A stretch of 64,000 nt of DNA from Clostridia bacterium. Its GTDB lineage: Bacteria; Bacillota_A; Clostridia; Oscillospirales; CAG-272. Location: NCBI GenBank assembly GCA_017468115.1, contig JAFUJS010000008.1:11531-75530 (forward strand). The letters are read 5' to 3'. Under the pieces are notes generated by a model. The model made no database searches, was not told the origin of the DNA, and saw only the letters and a list, made by a program, of their open reading frames with translations. This document shows positions 8,132 to 16,174 of the stretch, in pieces (position 1 is the stretch's first letter; each line of letters opens with the position of its first letter). A program made the translations under genes and the position numbers.

Positions 8132-9931
8132 TTATTTAAGCTGCTCCAGCTTGCTATTGTTTTCTCTCAGCTTCAGCTTAGCTGAGGGGTTGATGCTGAT
8201 TAAGAACTTAAAGGCATCAATAAGTCTGTCGCACTCGTCAGTTTGGTGGTCAATGTTGTATGTAAACACCATATCCTGAACAAATCGTCTTGTGTCGTTA
8301 TAGCCGGTGGAATACCAAGCGCCGTTGGCAAGATTTTTCTCGTTAATAAACAGAATAAAGCTGTAACAAAGCTTGAGCTGATTGTTATCTTGAATTTCAA
8401 CCTCGATGAAGTTGTTAAGAGCCTCCTTGAACTCCTTCTCGGTTGGACCCTCGCCACCCTCGGAGTTTGTATCAAAGCTCATCCAGCTTGCAAGACGAGG
8501 ATATTTTTTGCCTGTTGTAGGGATTCTGTCCGTGCCGTCGTCTTCCTCGTGACCCAAAAGGTGAGTAGTAAGCTGTCTTGCTTCGGAGGAAGCAAGGGTA
8601 ATCCTCTTTTCCTGCCAGTCGTCCAGCTTTTTGAGCATAAGCAAATCATCAAGCTTGTTGGTTAAAGCGTTGTATGAGATGTTGTTAACGTCGTCAACTG
8701 TATCCAAAAAGTCCACAAAGGTCTTCAAAAATCCGATAAAGTCATACGCAACGCTTGCTGCTGCTTCATATGAATACTCAGCCGCCTTTTTCTTGTCGCC
8801 AAGCCAAGCACAAACCTCACCGGGGAGACGGAAAATGTTTCCTGTGCGCTTGTAGTCAAAGTAGAATTGAACCTCGTTTGAGGTAAACAGCTCGTCAAAC
8901 CTGCGGGAGTCGTCCTTGTCGGTTATGTGGTAAAGCTCCTTGAATGCTTCAATTGTCTTGCCGTTAAATTCTCTTAGGAAGAAAAGAATTTTGTTTCTGA
9001 AGGAGAAGTCACGTCTAATCATCGACACAACCTCACGGCGGCTGGAAACATCCTTTTTGATAAAGCCTTCAACCTTCTTTTTGGTTAGGGCAACCTCCTC
9101 CGCTTCCTTTCTTGGGAAGTAGTAGAAGTACTTAACGCCGTGCTCCTTCGGATTATAGGATTTTACACCCTTGGAAATGGTGTCCTTGCCCAAAAGGTTT
9201 AGCGCAATAATCATACAAGAGTATGTATTGCAGTCGTATTCTAACAGCTCGTTTGAGAGAATGTGTGCCTCTTTAAGATTCTCGGTAGCAAGCTCGTTAC
9301 TTTCCTTAATATCGTCGCTTACGGATTTAGATGTGCAACGATTCTTGGAGCAGGTGGCAAGAAGGGAAGAGAACTTTCTTGACGCAAGCTCGTTATCCCA
9401 CGCATTTTTTATGTTTTCGAGAATTGTGGATTCGTACTGACCCTTGATTATTCTTGCAAGCCTAATATAGTCCTGCTCGGTAGAGGAAGAGCTAAGGTTT
9501 TCAAAAATTGTAGTGCCCTGGAAGCTTGACAGCCTGCACTTTTCCCTGAATTCATAAGGAACCACATCAACGGACATTCCTCCAATAAAAACAGGAAGAA
9601 TGGCAATGTTTTCGCCTGCCATAATTTGACTGTTAATCAGCCTAAGCTCGTTAATCACACCGTCCTTGTAGACAGAAGAGCAGGAAATAAGGCAAACGAC
9701 CAAACAGCTTTTTGAAACATTCTTTTCAACCTCTCTGGGATAATCGTCGCCAAGCTCGTTTACATTGGTTCCGTCAGCCTTGAACATACACCAGTGCTTT
9801 AGACCAATAGCGTCAAATGCCCTTACCAAGCCTACGGCATATTCCTTGTCCTCGTTAGCAGTTGAAATGAAAACCTGATCCCTTTGTGATCCCATATGGG
9901 AAGAAACCTCAAGTAGCTTATTCTTGTCCAT
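8132..9931 (-). CDS. TIR-domain protein with long helical C-terminal region
   Basis: 599 residues. The TIR domain spans about 17-165: it begins QVFISTANEDKEYA, contains the core strand SCLVVCLISCSS (75-86), and has the candidate catalytic glutamate E95 in the motif INELRL. The rest (about 170-599) is mostly helical, with no recognised family. Known bacterial TIR domains cleave NAD+ and act as signal producers or NAD-depleting effectors. This is the first gene of the second transcription unit: a strong promoter lies 60-85 bases upstream with an operator-like palindrome at its start site. The downstream RCK/RyR membrane protein could be a target of a TIR product; that is inference. Confidence 0.85.
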   Translation of the reverse strand: MDKNKLLEVSSHMGSQRDQVFISTANEDKEYAVGLVRAFDAIGLKHWCMFKADGTNVNELGDDYPREVEKNVSKSCLVVCLISCSSVYKDGVINELRLINSQIMAGENIAILPVFIGGMSVDVVPYEFREKCRLSSFQGTTIFENLSSSSTEQDYIRLARIIKGQYESTILENIKNAWDNELASRKFSSLLATCSKNRCTSKSVSDDIKESNELATENLKEAHILSNELLEYDCNTYSCMIIALNLLGKDTISKGVKSYNPKEHGVKYFYYFPRKEAEEVALTKKKVEGFIKKDVSSRREVVSMIRRDFSFRNKILFFLREFNGKTIEAFKELYHITDKDDSRRFDELFTSNEVQFYFDYKRTGNIFRLPGEVCAWLGDKKKAAEYSYEAAASVAYDFIGFLKTFVDFLDTVDDVNNISYNALTNKLDDLLMLKKLDDWQEKRITLASSEARQLTTHLLGHEEDDGTDRIPTTGKKYPRLASWMSFDTNSEGGEGPTEKEFKEALNNFIEVEIQDNNQLKLCYSFILFINEKNLANGAWYSTGYNDTRRFVQDMVFTYNIDHQTDECDRLIDAFKFLISINPSAKLKLRENNSKLEQLK

Positions 9932-9963
9932 AAAAAGTCCTCGCTAATCTCTAAAATGAAATT

Positions 9964-9981
9964 TAGGGTAAACTACCCCTA
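9964..9981 (-). promoter_or_regulatory. Operator-like imperfect palindrome at TIR promoter
   Basis: TAGGGTA, a 3-base spacer and TACCCCTA form an imperfect inverted repeat covering the predicted transcription start, directly downstream of the -10 box. The placement suits a repressor site. The regulator is not identified. Confidence 0.45.
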
Positions 9982-9987
9982 TTTTTA

Positions 9988-10016
9988 ATTATAATCAATA
10001 ATATATAAAAAGTCAA
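9988..10016 (-). promoter_or_regulatory. Promoter of TIR operon
   Basis: On the minus strand, TTGACT (10011-10016), 17 bases, then TATAAT (9988-9993). The match to the housekeeping sigma-70/SigA consensus is near perfect. It lies between the terminator of the upstream unit and the TIR start codon. Confidence 0.8.
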
Positions 10017-10030
10017 GATGTTTATTAAAG

Positions 10031-10068
10031 TCGAAAAAAGAAGAAGCCCCGCTTTCTAAACGGGGCTT
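10031..10068 (-). terminator. Intrinsic terminator ending the first transcription unit
   Basis: AAGCCCCG (10044-10051) pairs with CGGGGCTT (10061-10068). On the minus strand the stem is followed by CTTCTTTTTTC. It sits directly after the stop of the gene ending at 10074. Confidence 0.85.
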
Positions 10069-10073
10069 TCTTA

Positions 10074-11669
10074 TTAAGAGTTCATAGTGGTGGCAACGAT
10101 AGCAAGAACAATGTAAAGAACAATCATAGTTGTCAAAACGCCTGCAATGATGCGGCTGGCAACTCTTTGTCCCGGGGTGCCGTTTCTGTAAAGATAGATG
10201 CAGCCTGCAGGATAACAAACTATCATCAGAAAAATGCAAAGGAACCAGTTTACTCTGCGTACCGGAACAATGGCATTTTCTCTCTCACGCTGAGTTGGCT
10301 CAAACTCGCCTGTCAACGGTGGAGTGTCGTTGGAAAGTGCTGTGCCGTAGGCGCAATCAACCACGATTATGTTGTTGTCGTTCTTCCGCTTAATCAAAGC
10401 CTCGTTGGTTCTGAGGCGGGTGATGTAAGCGGGGTCAATTCTGGCAAGCTCGGTTACAACCTCGGATGTGGCTTCTGCATCGGTGTGCTTTGTGAGAATG
10501 TTTCCGGGTCCGCTATAGCTTCGGTTATGTGTGGTGGTTCTGTTAATATCGGTGTGTGAGTAGGTGCTGAAATAATTTCTCAAATGCTCGCCTGTTGAGG
10601 TTGAGCCGTGGCGGAGAATTATAAGGTTGTCCGCATCGGCAAACACGTCACGCACACCGCCGCCCTGGTCATAGGAAACAGAAGCGGAAATATCCTCAAC
10701 AGAATACACGTAACCACAATTTCGTGGGGGGGAGTGTATGAATTTTGAAAATTCCAAAGAAGCCTCGTCGGGCAAAGAATCGAAAATTGCATTGAAATAA
10801 TAACGGTCATTTAGCGTATCATCAAGCTCTTGAACGATTATGTTGATAAGCTGTGAGCAACGGGAGTCGAATATGTCAATCGCTATGGTTTTGCCCTGCC
10901 TTAAAGCGGAGTGAATGCTTGTAATACGTTGTCGAGAAATATCTTTGCTTGCGAGAATGTGGCGTGCCTGAAGGTGAAGATTGTCAAAATAGCTTTTGAT
11001 TTCTCCCTGTGCCTCTCTGCCGGTTGTAAGCTCGTGGATTATGTTGTTTATTGTGGAATTATCATCTGCCGTGCCACCTCGGGAGAACATAATCTCACGC
11101 AGGTGATTTTCTATACCTGTAACAAGCTCCTCGTGTGGGGCAGCGCAGAAAAGTTCTGCTCGTGGCTCTGCACCCTCAAATTCAAGAAAATCATAAAGAC
11201 CCTTCATATACATACCGCCGGCAAAGGGCATTCTTTCCCTGTCAACGGTGGAGCGTACAACAAACCTTGAAAGCTGATCTCTGTCAAGACCAACAAATGG
11301 GTCGTAAACAGGATTTTCCTCGTTTATCAGAATAAGCCTGCTTGGGTTATCGCTGTAAGCATAGGTTAGCAGCTCCTCCAGCTCCTTGTTTCCGCAGTGG
11401 ATGATTACAGAGCCAAAGCCCAAGCGTGTGGCATTGTATGCAGATGCACACATTACCCTGTTTCTTAGCTGGGAGTTCTCTCCCGAAATAACAACCTTCT
11501 CAAGTCGGTCCTTTGCCAAATAAGCCTCAATTGGTGTGCTGGCGTGGCGAATAAGTCCACGGTTAGCACGGTTTGTCATTGTGTTTTCGTTTTGGCGTAT
11601 GCGTTCCTCTCGTTCAAGCCTTTCGCCCACAGCAACATCAGAAACAATGTCTATTATCTTTCTTAACAT
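10074..11669 (-). CDS. Membrane-anchored partner of the TraG-like ATPase, probably inactive paralogue
   Basis: 531 residues. The N-terminal half follows the layout of VirD4/HerA-type ATPases: an early strand-turn-helix at about 55-85, acidic strand segments (GKTIAIDIFDSR, then YFNAIFDSLPDEA in the Walker B position) and a later strand. It lacks a Walker A GxxxxGK[ST] motif. Residues about 475-530 contain two hydrophobic helices separated by a basic loop, giving a C-terminal membrane anchor. It starts 7 bases after the ATPase stop and is the last gene of the first unit, so the two likely work as a pair. Assignment as a pseudo-ATPase is inference from layout, not from a motif match. Confidence 0.75.
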   Translation of the reverse strand: MLRKIIDIVSDVAVGERLEREERIRQNENTMTNRANRGLIRHASTPIEAYLAKDRLEKVVISGENSQLRNRVMCASAYNATRLGFGSVIIHCGNKELEELLTYAYSDNPSRLILINEENPVYDPFVGLDRDQLSRFVVRSTVDRERMPFAGGMYMKGLYDFLEFEGAEPRAELFCAAPHEELVTGIENHLREIMFSRGGTADDNSTINNIIHELTTGREAQGEIKSYFDNLHLQARHILASKDISRQRITSIHSALRQGKTIAIDIFDSRCSQLINIIVQELDDTLNDRYYFNAIFDSLPDEASLEFSKFIHSPPRNCGYVYSVEDISASVSYDQGGGVRDVFADADNLIILRHGSTSTGEHLRNYFSTYSHTDINRTTTHNRSYSGPGNILTKHTDAEATSEVVTELARIDPAYITRLRTNEALIKRKNDNNIIVVDCAYGTALSNDTPPLTGEFEPTQRERENAIVPVRRVNWFLCIFLMIVCYPAGCIYLYRNGTPGQRVASRIIAGVLTTMIVLYIVLAIVATTMNS

Positions 11670-11675
11670 CTAAAA

Positions 11676-12983
11676 TCACCCCTTGAATAAGTCGAATTGG
11701 AACTTGAAAGGCGCATGGCTTGTGATACCCACAACAGCCTCTCCCACGTTGAGTCTGGATATATCCCAATCCTCTACCACGGTTGTAACTCTGCCCTCGG
11801 GCGTGCTACCGTGAGTTTCGAGAATATAACGTTTTCCGTAAAGTCCGGTCATAAAGCTTCTTGTGCTTTCATCGTTTGCTCTGAAAGAAAGCACAGAGGA
11901 GAAGCCTGCGGCAATGTTTTTGCCATTTGCCTCGCCGTAGCTGGCATAAAGCTGGTCAATGCTTTGGAGTCCGGCAAAAATCTTAAGACCGAGAGAACGG
12001 CCAAAGTTAACAGCATTTTCAATGTGCTGAAGGTCGGGAAGCAGCCTGAACTCGTCGCAGAAAACATAGACATTTCCACGCTCACCCTCGCATCTTCCCA
12101 TAGCTTCCTTGAACGCAAGGTCGATAAGAAGCTTGTAAATCGGGGAAAGAGTAGAGCCCTTTGCTATGTCGTACTCAATAAACAGGGTTTTTGCCCCCTT
12201 GCGTCTTACGAAATCTCTTATAGAGAAGGAGCCGGCATCACTAAAGGCGCCAAAGAAAATTTTTCTTACTACAGCCTGCATTTCTGCCAAAACGCCAAGT
12301 CCTTGATTGTTTTTGCCGTCGCCCACATAGGAGAGAACAGCTAAAAGGTCCGGATTAGAGGCAACAAGGTCTGTAAGAGTGTCTATGGTCAAGGAGTTCA
12401 TAAGCCCCTTTAGGAAGCTGTTGTTCAGCTTGGGGCCGATTACGTTTTCGGTTTTGTATGCTTTTCTTGTAAGCGCAGTCAGAATAGCGGCAAAAAGGTC
12501 CCGTGCTGCGTTAGGAAAGAAGGGGTTGCTGCTGTTTTTTCTTATGCTTTCACTGTAAAGTCCCCAAGAAATTTCGCTGATGTTGTCCTCAATGCTGTCC
12601 TCGTCCCAGCCGTCAATGGTTATTTCGCTAAAGATGTTCCACTTTGCTGTTTTGTCACTGTACGCCTTGGCGGAGGAAAGGACAACGTCCTTGTCTTCCT
12701 CATAAAACTCCTTATAGTAATCTCCCTTGGTGTCGAAGATTATCATAACATCATTATTTGTCATATTTTGCTTAAGGGTGCTCACAATGTGGAAAAATGT
12801 ATTTGTTTTTCCGCAGCCTGTGCCGCCGATAAGCAGCATATGTCTTTTCAAAATATCTTCATTCAGCTTAATATTAAGCCTGTGCTTGCCACAAGTGCCC
12901 GGTAAAACCACAATGGGGTTTTCAATGCCGTCGGGTGGCAAGGAGAACTGAAGGTTGTTTCCGTGTAAAACCTGTTCTGCCAT
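11676..12983 (-). CDS. VirD4/TraG/HerA-like pumping ATPase
   Basis: 435 residues. Walker A GGTGCGKT (53-60) is followed by MIIFDTKGDYY, typical of type IV coupling proteins and their relatives. Walker B is NVYVFCDEFRLLP, followed by a GLQSIDQLYASYG segment matching the motor sensor region. No N-terminal membrane helices are present, unlike classical VirD4; the anchor may be supplied by the next gene. No relaxase, VirB4 or pilus gene is in the window, so conjugation is unlikely. Such ATPases also occur in defence and protein-translocation loci. AAGGAG lies 5 bases from the ATG. Confidence 0.85.
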   Translation of the reverse strand: MAEQVLHGNNLQFSLPPDGIENPIVVLPGTCGKHRLNIKLNEDILKRHMLLIGGTGCGKTNTFFHIVSTLKQNMTNNDVMIIFDTKGDYYKEFYEEDKDVVLSSAKAYSDKTAKWNIFSEITIDGWDEDSIEDNISEISWGLYSESIRKNSSNPFFPNAARDLFAAILTALTRKAYKTENVIGPKLNNSFLKGLMNSLTIDTLTDLVASNPDLLAVLSYVGDGKNNQGLGVLAEMQAVVRKIFFGAFSDAGSFSIRDFVRRKGAKTLFIEYDIAKGSTLSPIYKLLIDLAFKEAMGRCEGERGNVYVFCDEFRLLPDLQHIENAVNFGRSLGLKIFAGLQSIDQLYASYGEANGKNIAAGFSSVLSFRANDESTRSFMTGLYGKRYILETHGSTPEGRVTTVVEDWDISRLNVGEAVVGITSHAPFKFQFDLFKG

Positions 12984-12984
12984 A

Positions 12985-13332
12985 CTATCTCCTTATTTGG
13001 TTTGTATTGTCGTTTTGCTGGCCTTGTCCCGCAACGATAAGAAGGACGGAAAGAAGACAAGCTAACTGATAGATTATATCCTCATTCTTTTTAAGCTTTT
13101 CGTCCTCGGTCAAATCCTCGTTTACTGTGTCGTTTGATTTGCGCTTGGTCCTTCTGTACACGTTTATAGCTGTCAAAACCTCTGTGATTGTAAGGGTGCT
13201 GACTTGCCTCTCTGAAAGCTGCTCTCTTAAAGCGCTAACCTCGTTGTGGTAAAGGTCAAGAAATGCTGCATCGGTTTGATTTAATAGCTCATTAATTTCG
13301 TCAATTTGAGCTTGACTAACGATAATTGTCAC
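12985..13332 (-). CDS. Small helical protein with C-terminal hydrophobic segment
   Basis: 115 residues, GTG start with AGGAGG 8 bases upstream. Residues 1-60 are helical and slightly acidic; 60-85 are highly charged; 86-101 form a short hydrophobic segment (YQLACLLSVLLIVAG) followed by a polar tail. It may be a tail-anchored membrane protein. It begins 4 bases before the stop-codon end of the YFD-repeat gene and is followed at once by the ATPase gene. It may link a substrate to the ATPase, as small adaptors do in secretion systems; this is inference. Confidence 0.7.
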   Translation of the reverse strand: MTIIVSQAQIDEINELLNQTDAAFLDLYHNEVSALREQLSERQVSTLTITEVLTAINVYRRTKRKSNDTVNEDLTEDEKLKKNEDIIYQLACLLSVLLIVAGQGQQNDNTNQIRR

Positions 13333-13335
13333 AAA

Positions 13336-15546
13336 TCATACCTCCTGTCCATTGTCGTTGCCGTCAAAGGAGCTGCCGCTGTCCTCGCCCGCACCGCTGT
13401 CCTCGCCCTGAGTATCTGTTGACGGAGCAGAGGATTGTGATGTGCCTTGGTCAAAGTAGGAAGCGTCGGACACATACTGAGCGGGGCTCGACTTGTGGTT
13501 GTCAAAATATGCAGTATCTTGAACAGGCTCCTGTTTGGTAGTCACTGCCATATTATCAAAGTACGATGGGTCGGCCTGTGCCTGCCTTGCGTCATTAAAG
13601 GACATCTTGTCAAAATAGTCGGGGTCGGCGGTTATCTCGAAGGTCTTTTCCGTGCTTTTATCAAAGTAGCCCACATCTTGGCTCGGAGCCACGGCTTGTC
13701 CTGCATTTTTATCAAAATAAGCAGGGTCGGCGCCTGTCGAAGGCTGTTTGCCCTCCGCACCGTGGTCAAGGGTGACTTTTGCATCCTCGCTTGCTTGAAC
13801 AGCATCCTTTGCGCTTGCGTCATTAGCTATGACATTTTCGCTGATATTAGACTCTGCTTTTGCAGCGTCCGCGCCCTCTGAATTTTCGATTTTGGCGGGG
13901 GGAGTGTCGATAATTTGGTCTTGGGTGTTGTTTGTAACCCTGTTTTGACCCTCTGTCTGTGCAGGTGCGGTATCCTGTGCTTGCGTCGTGGCGCTTGCGG
14001 AATTAGATGCTATAACAGCTGTGGAAATAGACTGCTGATTTATGCTTTCAATTTTTGCAATAGGCTCCCTTGCGCCCTCCTCATAGATGGCTGTGCCTGT
14101 GTTGTCAATGGCTATTGTATAGCTTGAGTCTATTGACGGCGAAGCAATTTGAGTGTCCGTAAGGTAAGAGGTGTTTATGCCTAAATAGCTCATCTCCTCT
14201 TGAGTGAGAACGTGCGTGTTTTTATCAATAAGCTCCTGTGGCACCTCTGAAGGGGTTGGCAGGTAGCTTGCGGCAAGCTGGTCGGCAGGAAGCTTGCTTG
14301 CAATATATAAATCCATAGCTCGTGCTGCCGTATCTACTTGGGCAGAAAGACCTGTTTGATGCATAATAGCGGTTTCATTCATTTGGCTCACGGCAAAGTC
14401 CGCAACCGAGCCAAGGCCGGTGGAAACGTCGCCCATAGTCTTTGTTGCTATTGCGCCTACACCGGCATTAAGTCCTTTAGATATGCAGTAGCCTTGAATT
14501 GTTTGGAATCCGTTGTTAACAGCCCTTTCGGCAAGCCAGGTCTGTGTATTATATGTAGTAATAGCGGCAGTAACCTTAACATTTGTCCAGAAGGACGAGC
14601 CCTTGTTGTAGGCTGCGCTTGGTGCTTGCGCCTTTGCTTTGGCGCTTTGCTCCTGCACGGCTGAGGTGGGTGATTCCGAAGCTATGTCCTTAACACCTGC
14701 CTCGCCGGAAGCTGCCTTAGATTGCAGCTGCACAGCATTAAGCTCTGATTTAACATCCAGCTCTGTATTAAGGCTTTGAGTAACAACAGGCTCGGTAAGC
14801 TCTCCGCTTTGCATTTGGTTGATTGTAGAGGTGAGCTGTTCCTTTTCCTCGTTGGTAATTTTCGAGGAGCTAAAGATAGCATGAGAGGAGTTGTTTACCA
14901 TCTCCTTTTGTCGCTCATAGCGCTCGTAATTCAACATTTGGTTTGTGTCGTTAACCTTTTCAAAGTGCTGGTGCTGGTCGGTTAAGAATTTTTGATATTC
15001 GGGGTCTGTTCTGTAAAGCTCACGGTTGTCGAGCACACCTTGGGTTGCCACATTGTTGCTATCCATTTCGCAGGTAAGCATATCGTAGTGATGACGGTTG
15101 CTGAGGTCAACAGATGAGTTAAAGGAGCCGTTGTAGTTCTTGTCCAAATCCTCTACCTTTGACATTGATGCTGTATGGGGGTCAAGGCTATTTGGGCTGT
15201 AGGCTTGAACGGAGTGCTGTCTTTCGTGATAGTAGGTGTGAAGCATCTGATAGGAGTTGTTATCAGGTGCATCATTAACGTTTACGTGTATTTTGTTATT
15301 GCCGGCGGTGTAGTAGCCATATGCTTCACCGCTGTTATAGCTAACCACCTTTGCGGCAGGTCTGCCTGTGGCTGAGGCGTTACGGTTTTCCATCTCCTGA
15401 AAAACCTCAATTCGCTGGCTTTTACTAAGCTCGCTCCAATTTTCCGAGCGTAGCTTCAGGCTCAGCTCCCTGTCTGTTAGGGTAGAGTAGCTGGTGGATA
15501 TTCTGTAATCCCTGCTGCCGTCGGTTCTCTTTACATATTTACTCAT
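13336..15546 (-). CDS. HExxH protein with C-terminal YFD repeats; candidate effector or substrate
   Basis: 736 residues. A metallopeptidase-like HERQH motif lies at about residues 107-111, in the context MLHTYYHERQHSVQ. A middle region (about 330-430) is Ala/Gly-rich and helical. The last 130 residues carry six spaced copies of a short motif, [AGSD]xYFD[KNQ], 16-25 residues apart, in an acidic, Ser/Ala/Gln-rich background. The start at 15546 is ATG with GAGG upstream, overlapping the previous stop by 8 bases; the in-frame TTG two codons earlier is less likely. No signal peptide. Position next to a TraG-like ATPase suggests a translocated protein or a structural component, but no function is established. 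Confidence 0.75.
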   Translation of the reverse strand: MSKYVKRTDGSRDYRISTSYSTLTDRELSLKLRSENWSELSKSQRIEVFQEMENRNASATGRPAAKVVSYNSGEAYGYYTAGNNKIHVNVNDAPDNNSYQMLHTYYHERQHSVQAYSPNSLDPHTASMSKVEDLDKNYNGSFNSSVDLSNRHHYDMLTCEMDSNNVATQGVLDNRELYRTDPEYQKFLTDQHQHFEKVNDTNQMLNYERYERQKEMVNNSSHAIFSSSKITNEEKEQLTSTINQMQSGELTEPVVTQSLNTELDVKSELNAVQLQSKAASGEAGVKDIASESPTSAVQEQSAKAKAQAPSAAYNKGSSFWTNVKVTAAITTYNTQTWLAERAVNNGFQTIQGYCISKGLNAGVGAIATKTMGDVSTGLGSVADFAVSQMNETAIMHQTGLSAQVDTAARAMDLYIASKLPADQLAASYLPTPSEVPQELIDKNTHVLTQEEMSYLGINTSYLTDTQIASPSIDSSYTIAIDNTGTAIYEEGAREPIAKIESINQQSISTAVIASNSASATTQAQDTAPAQTEGQNRVTNNTQDQIIDTPPAKIENSEGADAAKAESNISENVIANDASAKDAVQASEDAKVTLDHGAEGKQPSTGADPAYFDKNAGQAVAPSQDVGYFDKSTEKTFEITADPDYFDKMSFNDARQAQADPSYFDNMAVTTKQEPVQDTAYFDNHKSSPAQYVSDASYFDQGTSQSSAPSTDTQGEDSGAGEDSGSSFDGNDNGQEV
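13440..13735 (-). repeat. Six degenerate YFD-motif coding repeats
   Basis: Within the 3' end of the HExxH gene, six blocks encode YFD preceded by a small or acidic residue and an X, and followed by K, N or Q: YFDK, YFDK, YFDK, YFDN, YFDN, YFDQ. DNA-level identity between copies is low, so the motif seems kept by selection on the protein. Confidence 0.8.
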
Positions 15547-16165
15547 TGCCAACCTCGTCTATGCTGTGGCAGGCAGAGTCTTTTTTCAAAACGAGCTTTC
15601 TTTCCAAGGAAAGTATGCTGTCAAAAAGAAGGTCCTGAGTGGTTCCAATGTCGTTAATGTAGAAAAGAGCCCTTTCAAAATCCTCTGCACGACGCAAAAT
15701 ATCTACAAGAAGGATTGCGTCTTGGCAGTCAAGGGTGTTATTTACATCTATTTCAAGACAATGCGCAGCAGATTTGCGAATAATAGCTGAAAGCGCATTT
15801 TCGTTGTTGTCGTCTAAAATCCAGGCGGCTCTAAGGTACAAAAGGGCAGCCTGCTTGTAATTCTTGATATATTCCTGAAGACGGGCAGCGTGCACATAGG
15901 CAGAAGCCATATCCTGCGGAATTTCACTTGGGTCGAGAATTGCTTTGATTTTGTCCAGTCGGTTGTAGTTCTCGCTTATATCGTAATATGAATAGGAGCA
16001 ATGTGGACAAACCTGAAGCTCCTTTGTAAGAAGAGAACGTGCCATGCCTTGTGGACGGAGGTCCAAATCAGGCTTACCGAGGGTACTTGTGCTCAGTATA
16101 ACATTTTGGTGACTTTCCTTGCCGCACGCAGCACATTTAATCGGTGAAATTATGAATTTTGACAT
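15539..16165 (-). CDS. Zinc-binding CxxC protein with TPR-like helices, DUF2225-like
   Basis: 208 residues. Two CxxC knuckles, CAACGK (residues 11-16) and CPHCSY (53-58), flank a stretch reading PDLDLRPQGMAR, a pattern I associate with DUF2225-type proteins. Residues about 85-200 are helical pairs that look like TPR repeats. It starts 9 bases after the transglutaminase stop and its stop overlaps the next start. A scaffold or adaptor role is likely; no catalytic residues are evident. Confidence 0.75.
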   Translation of the reverse strand: MSKFIISPIKCAACGKESHQNVILSTSTLGKPDLDLRPQGMARSLLTKELQVCPHCSYSYYDISENYNRLDKIKAILDPSEIPQDMASAYVHAARLQEYIKNYKQAALLYLRAAWILDDNNENALSAIIRKSAAHCLEIDVNNTLDCQDAILLVDILRRAEDFERALFYINDIGTTQDLLFDSILSLERKLVLKKDSACHSIDEVGNE

Positions 16166-16174
16166 GTAAACTCC

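Noticed and set aside
10074..13332. Conjugative transfer region
   Set aside because: Only a TraG-like ATPase is present; no relaxase, VirB4, pilus, oriT or integrase gene was found.
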